Assembly: GCA_947631625.1 (NCBI GenBank)
Contig: CANRMA010000022.1
Location: forward strand, 1-37,887
Length of the DNA: 37,887 bases
Source: an uncultured Lachnospiraceae bacterium
Lineage (GTDB): Bacteria; Bacillota; Clostridia; Lachnospirales; Lachnospiraceae
Direction of reading: 5' to 3'
Shown piece after piece: positions 32,519 through 37,887 of this stretch. Position 1 is the first letter of the stretch. Every line of letters begins with the position of its first letter. The notes under the pieces are model-generated. The model was not told the origin of the DNA, ran no database searches, and saw only the letters and a program-made list of their open reading frames with translations. The translations under genes were made by a program, and so were the position numbers.

Positions 32519-32547
32519 GTATTATCAGTATATTACTTTATCGGCAA
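32519..32547 (-). promoter_or_regulatory. Promoter of the SSB-like gene
   Basis: Leftward TTGCCG (32547 to 32542), 17-base spacer, TAATAC (32524 to 32519), about 50 bases before the start codon. Confidence 0.5.
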
Positions 32548-32603
32548 AATAGAACTGTTAGTTATCGCCGTAGCGCGTGGGACGGGGGTGGGGACGGCGT
32601 GGG

Positions 32604-33043
32604 GTCCAAGGCAAGTATATAGCTTTGGGGACCACGCTCTCGCTCCATTAAAAACGCAGCGGTTGCTAAGCTCGAAAATACCTCGCTAAGCGCCGGCGTT
32701 TTTACAGGGGGTCACCAAAGCTATATACTTGCCTCGGACTTTGGCGGTCGGCGGGAAGGTGAGGCTTTGGTCTGCAGGGGTTCGGCTCCGTCAAAAACGC
32801 AGCGGTTGCTAAGCTCGAAAATACCTCGCTAAGCGCCGGCGTTTTTATAGGGGTTCCCCAAAGCTATATACTTGCCTCGGACTTTGGCGGTCGGCGGAAA
32901 GGTGAGGCTTTGGTCTGCAGGGGTTCGGCTCCGTCAAAAACGCAGCGGTTGCTAAGCTCGAAAATACCTCGCTAAGCGCCGGCGTTTTTATAGGGGTTCC
33001 CCAAAGCTATATACTTGCCTCGGACTTTGGCGGTCGGCGGAAA
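32604..33043. repeat. Palindromic element amplified as a 143-bp tandem repeat
   Basis: A unit starting AAAAACGCAGCGG recurs at 32650, 32793 and 32936, exactly 143 bases apart; the third copy stops at about 33043. Each unit has the perfect arms AAAAACGC/GCGTTTTT around AAGCTCGAAAATACCTCGC (32668, 32811, 32954), then CCAAAGCTATATACTTGCC. An inverted copy of the latter (GGCAAGTATATAGCTTTGG) lies at 32610-32628, so the first unit is the centre of a longer palindrome with ~30-bp outer arms (32604-32739). No ORF of quality is present. The flanking 32548-32603 and 33044-33123 show nothing else. Confidence 0.9.
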
Positions 33044-33123
33044 ACGGCAGGAAACGGCGGGAAGTATGTTTGGCTTGCATATTTGGGGGCTTGGTGATAT
33101 ACTAAACTCGTTTGTGGGCTTAG

Positions 33124-33188
33124 TACCGCTGTAAGGCTCAATGCAGCGCAGGCGTGCCTGCAAGGTTTTGTTAAGTTTCGCAATTACC
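33124..33188. repeat. Half copy of the 19.8-kb palindromic element
   Basis: The segment reads CCGCTGTAAGGCTCAATGC, then GCCTGCAAGGTTTTGTTAA and ends GTTTCGCAATTACC, which is the reverse complement of the left arm of the 19833-20027 element, with an internal deletion of about 27 bases. It shows that the two palindrome families occur side by side. Confidence 0.75.
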
Positions 33189-33216
33189 TAAATATTATTA
33201 AGTCTGTATTAAACCG

Positions 33217-33264
33217 TTAAATGTATTATAAAGCCTTTAATTAAATTTATTATAATACATTTAA
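33217..33264. repeat. 15-bp perfect inverted repeat in the typA upstream region
   Basis: TTAAATGTATTATAA (33217-33231) and its exact complement TTATAATACATTTAA (33250-33264) flank an 18-base loop. It is AT-only apart from one G-C pair. It lies 235 bases before typA; the remaining 33265-33499 is AT-rich with no gene, and the typA promoter is probably near TATAAT at about 33464. Confidence 0.8.
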
Positions 33265-33499
33265 TTTAATATGTAATTACATTTATTGACTATTTTTATA
33301 AAATTTTATAATTTTATTTTGAGTTCAGTCTATGGTTCTTTATGTGTTTTGGTTAATGTTTTGGTTAATTATGATTATCGCCCAATCGTTGCTTTATTAT
33401 TATTGGATCGTTGTTAAATCACGATTTAATCAATTGCTGTTCTATAGATGTGACTTATAACCGGTATAATTGATTTAGGCTGTTGGAAGGGGTTTTATT

Positions 33500-35347
33500 A
33501 TGAAAAAAGTAAGGGAAGATATCAGAAATATTGCTATAATCGCTCATGTTGACCACGGTAAGACTACTCTGGTGGACGAGCTTTTGAAGCAGAGCGGCGT
33601 TTTCAGGGAAAATCAGGAGGTCGCGGAGCGTGTCATGGACTCCAACGATATTGAGAGGGAGCGCGGCATCACTATTTTGTCCAAAAATACGGCCGTTATG
33701 TATAAAGGCGTAAAGATAAATATAATCGATACTCCCGGACATGCCGATTTTGGCGGCGAGGTGGAACGTGTGCTTAAAATGGTAAACGGCGTTATTCTGG
33801 TGGTGGACGCCTTTGAGGGGCCGATGCCGCAGACCAAGTTTGTCCTGAAAAAAGCGCTTGAACTGGATCTTGCCGTAATCGTGTGCATAAATAAATGCGA
33901 CAGACCGGAAGCAAGGCCTCTGCAGGTTGTGGATGAGGTTCTGGAGCTTCTGATGGATCTTGACGCCAATGATAAACAGCTTGACTGTCCTTTTGTCTAT
34001 GCTTCCGCAAAAGCCGGTACTGCCACCACGCAGATAACCGTTAAAGGCAAGGATATGACCGCTCTTTTTGACACTATTTTAGAACACATCCCCGCTCCTG
34101 AAGGCGATCCCGAAGCAGGCACACAGGTCCTCATAAGCACAATAGATTACAATGAATATGTAGGAAGAATCGGCGTCGGCAAAGTTGACAACGGAACCAT
34201 TAAGGTAAATCAGGAGGTGGTTATCGTAAACCACCATGAACCCGATAAACAGAAAAAGGAAAAAATAAGCAAGCTTTATGAATATGACGGTCTTAACAAG
34301 GTGGAAGTCAAGGAAGCCGGAATCGGTTCCATTGTGGCGATTTCGGGAATTGCTGACATTCATATAGGAGACACTCTCTGCTCTCCCGACGCCGTCGCTC
34401 CGATTCCTTTCCAGAAAATTTCCGAACCCACCATTGCAATGCACTTTATCGTAAACGATTCGCCGCTTGCAGGCCAGGAAGGAAAATATGTTACAAGCCG
34501 CCATCTGCGCGACAGGCTTTTCAGGGAGCTTAATACGGACGTTTCGCTTCGTGTCGAAGAAACGGAAACTACAGAAGCGTTTAAAGTTTCCGGAAGAGGA
34601 GAACTGCATCTGTCGGTCTTGATAGAAAATATGCGCAGGGAAGGTTACGAATTTGCCGTAAGCAAGGCTGAGGTGCTTTATAAAACCGACGAAAACGGCA
34701 AAAAGTTAGAGCCAATGGAGCTTACTTATATAGACGTTCCGGAAGAATTTTCCGGTACGGTTATCGAGAAATTAAGCCAGCGAAAAGGAGAACTCCGCAA
34801 TATGGGGCAGGCTTCCGGCGGCTACACCAGACTGGAATTTTCCATTCCTTCAAGAGGACTCATAGGCTATCGAGGGGAATTTATGACAGATACCAAGGGA
34901 AACGGTATCATGAACAGTGTTTTTGACGGCTACGGCCCGTATAAAGGCGATATACAATATCGTAAACAGGGTTCGCTCATCGCGTTTGAGGCGGGCGAAG
35001 CGATCACCTACGGTCTTTTCAACGCACAGGAACGCGGCACTCTCTTTATCGGCCCCGGCGCCAAAGTCTATGCCGGTATGGTCGTAGGCCAGAACGGACG
35101 CGGCGAAGACATTGAATTAAACGTCTGCAAGAAAAAACAATTGACCAACACCCGCGCTTCGGGCTCCGATGATGCACTCAAACTCACTCCGCCCAAAGTT
35201 TTAAGTTTGGAGCAGGCTCTTGAGTTCATCGATACGGACGAACTTTTGGAGGTTACTCCCAAAAGTCTGCGTATCCGCAAGAAAATACTTGACCCTACGC
35301 TCAGAAAACGGGCGGCTATGTCCGCTGCTGCCAAAGCGGAGCGATAA
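33500..35347 (+). CDS. typA: Translational GTPase TypA/BipA
   Basis: A 615-aa ribosome-associated GTPase needed for 50S assembly and stress growth. The G domain has G1 AHVDHGKTTL (Lys21), switch I RERGITILSKNTA, G3 DTPGHADFGGEVERV and G4 NKCDR. EF-G-like domains II, III and V follow, and the TypA-specific C-terminal domain starts after about 480 (YRKQGSLIAFEAGEAITYGL, ENEDLELNV-type region, KSLRIRKKILDPTLRKRA). Full length with a GGAAGGGG ribosome site. A terminator with a U-tract directly follows. Confidence 0.98.
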   Translation: MKKVREDIRNIAIIAHVDHGKTTLVDELLKQSGVFRENQEVAERVMDSNDIERERGITILSKNTAVMYKGVKINIIDTPGHADFGGEVERVLKMVNGVILVVDAFEGPMPQTKFVLKKALELDLAVIVCINKCDRPEARPLQVVDEVLELLMDLDANDKQLDCPFVYASAKAGTATTQITVKGKDMTALFDTILEHIPAPEGDPEAGTQVLISTIDYNEYVGRIGVGKVDNGTIKVNQEVVIVNHHEPDKQKKEKISKLYEYDGLNKVEVKEAGIGSIVAISGIADIHIGDTLCSPDAVAPIPFQKISEPTIAMHFIVNDSPLAGQEGKYVTSRHLRDRLFRELNTDVSLRVEETETTEAFKVSGRGELHLSVLIENMRREGYEFAVSKAEVLYKTDENGKKLEPMELTYIDVPEEFSGTVIEKLSQRKGELRNMGQASGGYTRLEFSIPSRGLIGYRGEFMTDTKGNGIMNSVFDGYGPYKGDIQYRKQGSLIAFEAGEAITYGLFNAQERGTLFIGPGAKVYAGMVVGQNGRGEDIELNVCKKKQLTNTRASGSDDALKLTPPKVLSLEQALEFIDTDELLEVTPKSLRIRKKILDPTLRKRAAMSAAAKAER

Positions 35348-35380
35348 CACGTGTTATGTAATTAAACATCTCAAACATCC

Positions 35381-35408
35381 GCGCAGGCCCGGACGGTCTG
35401 CGCTTTTT
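35381..35408 (+). terminator. typA terminator overlapping the mgtE stop
   Basis: GCGCAGGCC and GGTCTGCGC (one G-U) form a 9-bp stem with a CGGAC loop, followed by TTTTT. The U-tract overlaps the stop codon of convergent mgtE. Confidence 0.9.
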
Positions 35409-36738
35409 ATATGCCGAGCGTTATCGTCGCTACCCTGAAATAAATAAGCAACGATATCGCATCCACGATAGTCGTTATGAACGGACTTGCCATAACTGCG
35501 GGGTCCATGCCTATTTTTCTGGCAAGCATGGGCAGCATCGAGCCTACTATTTTGGCTACAATGACTGCCATAAAAAGCGTAAGGCTGACTACTAACGCCA
35601 CATAAAATCCCACTCTTTCGATCAGCATTATCTTGACAAAATTACATAGCGCAAGCGTCAGACCGCACAGAAAGGCGATCCTGATTTCTTTCCACACCAC
35701 CTTAAACCAGTCCCCAAACTCAATCTCATTCAAAGACAGTCCACGTATAACGATAGCGCTTGCCTGTCCTCCGGCGTTTCCTCCTGTATCCATTAACATC
35801 GGAATAAAGGCGGTAAGAACCACATATCTGCTAAGAGCATCTTCAAACGAAGAAATTATCCTTCCGGTAAAGGTAGCTGATATCATCAAAAGCAGCAGCC
35901 ATGGAATACGCTTTTTCCATGATTCAATAACACCTGTTTTCATATAAGGTTTATCCGAAGGCACAATAGCCGCCATTTTTTCAATATCCTCGGTAGTCTC
36001 TTCTTCCAGAATATCTACAACGTCGTCTACCGTGATTATGCCGACTAAGCGATCCTCGTTATCCACAACGGGCATGGAGGTGAAATCGTACTTTTTAAAC
36101 TGTCTTGCAACCTCCTCCTGATCCATAAGGGTATGCAGAGATATTACGTTTTCATGCATTATATCCCCTATCAGAGCATCGGGCGGACTCAGCAGCAGAT
36201 AGCGCAGCGCCACCGTTCCAAGCAGCGTTCTGTGTTGATCAAGCACATAACAGATATTGATGGTTTCGCTGTCCACGCCCACCTTGCGGATGCGCTCAAC
36301 TGCCTCCTGCACCGTGAGATTTTCTTTTAAATCCACAAATTCCACAGTCATTATGCTTCCGGCCGAGTCCTCCGGATAACGCAGCAGGTGATTGATATCC
36401 CGCCTTGTATCGGAACTCGCATGGGCCAACAGTTTTTTAACCACATTGGCGGGCATCTCTTCCAACAGGTCCGTAGCGTCATCTGCCATAAGATTGTCTA
36501 TGATCCCTGCCGCATCACGCTCCGAAAGTGAAGTTATAATATACTGCTCCGTTTCCAGTTCAAGATATGAAAAAACATCGGCCGCCATACTTTTAGGCAG
36601 TATCCTAAAAAGCTTGAGCAGGTCTTCATGCTCCATTTCTTCCATATATGCGGCTATATCCGCTACGTTCATATTCTCTAAAAGCTGGCGCAGATGTAAA
36701 TACTGACCGCTTTTCAACAGTTCCAGAATTTCTTCCAT
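35407..36738 (-). CDS. mgtE: Magnesium transporter MgtE
   Basis: A 443-aa Mg2+ channel. The N-terminal superhelical MgtE_N domain (about 15-125; AAYMEEMEHEDLLKLFRILP, DATDLLEEMPANVVKKLLAH) and the CBS pair (about 130-250; GSIMTVEFVDLKENLTVQEA, VGIITVDDVVDIL) sense cytosolic Mg2+. A plug helix then leads to five membrane helices from about 285 (WLLLLMISATFTGRIISSF, LTAFIPMLMDTGGNAGGQAS, etc.). The conserved LMDTGGNAGGQ loop and the pore Asp region (MDPAVMASPFITTIVD) are present. No M-box riboswitch is upstream: only 44 bases separate it from the YigZ gene on the same strand, so they probably share a transcript. Confidence 0.97.
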   Translation of the reverse strand: MEEILELLKSGQYLHLRQLLENMNVADIAAYMEEMEHEDLLKLFRILPKSMAADVFSYLELETEQYIITSLSERDAAGIIDNLMADDATDLLEEMPANVVKKLLAHASSDTRRDINHLLRYPEDSAGSIMTVEFVDLKENLTVQEAVERIRKVGVDSETINICYVLDQHRTLLGTVALRYLLLSPPDALIGDIMHENVISLHTLMDQEEVARQFKKYDFTSMPVVDNEDRLVGIITVDDVVDILEEETTEDIEKMAAIVPSDKPYMKTGVIESWKKRIPWLLLLMISATFTGRIISSFEDALSRYVVLTAFIPMLMDTGGNAGGQASAIVIRGLSLNEIEFGDWFKVVWKEIRIAFLCGLTLALCNFVKIMLIERVGFYVALVVSLTLFMAVIVAKIVGSMLPMLARKIGMDPAVMASPFITTIVDAISLLIYFRVATITLGI

Positions 36739-36782
36739 AATGCGCTGCCCCCTATTTGCTCTATTATATAACAGTTGTTATG

Positions 36783-37418
36783 TTATGGTATAAAGTACAT
36801 TTTTGCAATTTCTTCAATTTGGGCTTTACCGGCGGTAGCTTCGGTAACTTCTTTGCATACTGCGTCGGCCTCTTCATACGGCAGCTTGACTTTTACGGAA
36901 ACTACATCCGTATATTCGGGTTCTTCGATAGTAAAGCCTTTATTTCCCATTATATATTGTATTTTGCCTATGCCGTTATAATCTGTTGTGATTTTTATAA
37001 AAACACCATATTTTGTTGTGCGTACGTCGCTTGCCGCAAGCCCCGCCTGCGCCGCCTGAGTATAGGCGCGCACAAGCCCCCCTGTTCCAAGCAGAGTGCC
37101 GCCGAAATATCTTGTTACCACGATGACAGCATTGCGCACGTCCGCCCCCTGCAATACTTCAAGTATCGGCTTTCCGGCAGTTCCGGAGGGTTCCCCGTCG
37201 TCCGAAAAACGCATAAGTTTGGCATTTTCACCTATTATATACGCATAACAGTTATGCCTTGCGTCCCAGTATTTTTTACGCATCGCATCTATGAACGCAA
37301 GGGCTTCTTCTTCCGACTTAACTGCCGCAACATTGGCTATAAACCTTGACTTCTTTTCTTCTATCTCGTCCGATCCGCCCTGTATAACTACCTGATAAGA
37401 CTCTTTTATGCTGTCCAT
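36783..37418 (-). CDS. YigZ/IMPACT (UPF0029) family protein
   Basis: A 211-aa member of the YigZ/IMPACT family. The N-terminal UPF0029 region contains EEKKSRFIANVA, YWDARHNCYAYIIGEN and FSDDGEPSGTAGKPIL, then VTRYFGGTLLGTGGLVRAYT, all signature stretches. The C-terminal ferredoxin-like domain (DUF1949) covers about 140-210. The biochemical role is unsettled; related proteins affect translation or peptide recycling. The ATG at 37418 has a GGGAGAGG site. Upstream lies a tandem repeat array with extended -10-like sequences facing this gene; its promoter may be inside it. mgtE follows 44 bases downstream. Confidence 0.94.
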   Translation of the reverse strand: MDSIKESYQVVIQGGSDEIEEKKSRFIANVAAVKSEEEALAFIDAMRKKYWDARHNCYAYIIGENAKLMRFSDDGEPSGTAGKPILEVLQGADVRNAVIVVTRYFGGTLLGTGGLVRAYTQAAQAGLAASDVRTTKYGVFIKITTDYNGIGKIQYIMGNKGFTIEEPEYTDVVSVKVKLPYEEADAVCKEVTEATAGKAQIEEIAKMYFIP

Positions 37419-37436
37419 TACCTCTCCCTTAATCAT

Positions 37437-37887
37437 TCTAATTCAGCAGGCTGCCAATCCTGAGCCTATTTTATCACATTCTCAAAAGCGAATACCCTAA
37501 TCGTTCTAATTCAGAATTGCAAAGCAATTCTGTTGGCTCAGGCTGCCGAGCCTGAGCCTATTATATCACATTCTCAAAAGCGAATACCCTAATCATTCTA
37601 ATTCAGAATTGCAACGCAATTCTGCCGGCTCAGGCTGCCGAGCCTGAGCCTATTATATCACATTCTCAAAAGCGAATACCCTAATCATTCTAATTCAGAA
37701 TTGCAACGCAATTCTGCCGGCTCAGGCTGCCGAGCCTGAGCCTATTTTATCACATTCTCAAAAGCGAATACCCTAATCGTTCTAATTCAGAATTGCAAAG
37801 CAATTCTGTCGGCTCAGGCTGCCGAGCCTGAGCCTATTATATCACATTCTCAAAAGCGAATACCCTAATCGTTCTAATTCAGAATTG
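37437..37887. repeat. 92-bp tandem repeat array with two hairpins per unit
   Basis: The phrase CTCAAAAGCGAATACCCTAA recurs at 37481, 37573, 37665, 37757 and 37849, exactly 92 bases apart, and the array continues past the window. Each full unit has hairpin A, CAGAATTGC/GCAATTCTG (3-base loop), and hairpin B, GGCTCAGGCT/AGCCTGAGCC (GCCG loop). The first unit is truncated and lacks hairpin A. Read leftward, three of five units carry TGATATAAT (the others TGATAAAAT), an extended -10-like box directly before hairpin B. There is no gene in this stretch. A diverged pair of units lies at 22.1 kb. Confidence 0.95.

Noticed and set aside
32604..33043. CRISPR array
   Set aside because: The 143-bp units are contiguous near-identical copies with no unique spacers, and no cas genes are present.
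36739..36782. M-box magnesium riboswitch upstream of mgtE
   Set aside because: Only 44 bases separate mgtE from the preceding gene, too short for the aptamer.
37437..37887. CRISPR array or rRNA/tRNA cluster
   Set aside because: The 92-bp units are identical throughout with no spacer diversity, and the hairpins do not fold as tRNA.

Overview
The window looks like a chromosomal segment of a Gram-positive anaerobe of the Clostridia, most likely a Lachnospiraceae member. This is inferred from gene content: class III fructose-1,6-bisphosphatase, NiaR, a DUF1836 protein, PspA/YdjI-type genes, a lysine riboswitch on dapA, a TypA/MgtE pair, and strong AGGAGG-type ribosome sites. No rRNA or tRNA gene was recognised.

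Region 1 (1 to about 2.8 kb) is the edge of a mobile element. It holds the first codons of a large serine recombinase, a DUF1016/YhcG-type PD-(D/E)XK nuclease, a 51-codon small ORF, a MobC-like relaxosome protein with three clustered hairpins upstream (candidate oriT), and a divergent XRE regulator. No relaxase gene is present next to mobC.

Region 2 (2.8-12.9 kb) is an AT-rich defence cassette read leftward: a 1213-aa protein of unknown family with a C-terminal PD-(D/E)XK motif, then hsdR, hsdM, hsdS, then a 194-aa protein with a HEPN-like R-x4-H motif. hsdR is interrupted by one in-frame TAA, with the same frame open on both sides, so methylation and specificity look intact while restriction is probably off. 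The giant protein and the HEPN-like protein are the best candidates for undescribed components.

Region 3 (13-25 kb) is mostly core genome: rlmD-type rRNA methyltransferase behind a structured leader and terminator, a small acidic-tailed membrane protein, a pspA - SPFH/zinc-ribbon - pcrA operon, a Cache-type chemoreceptor, an orphan ABC-type solute-binding lipoprotein, a DUF1836 protein and the niacin repressor NiaR.

Region 4 (25-38 kb) is core metabolism and physiology: cold-shock protein, eukaryotic-type HisA, a low-complexity lipoprotein, Fbp, dapB and dapA (dapA behind a lysine riboswitch), a cobinamide-type adenosyltransferase, a double-OB SSB-like protein, TypA, MgtE and a YigZ/IMPACT protein.

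The non-coding DNA is unusually rich in structured repeats. There are palindromes at 19.8-20.0 kb and 32.6-33.2 kb that share one apical sequence but have different arms, the latter amplified as a 143-bp tandem repeat. A 92-bp tandem repeat starts at 37.4 kb and runs off the end of the window, with a diverged copy at 22.1 kb; each unit has two perfect hairpins and most have an extended -10-like box pointing at the adjacent leftward gene. A 13-bp tandem array lies at 23.5 kb.
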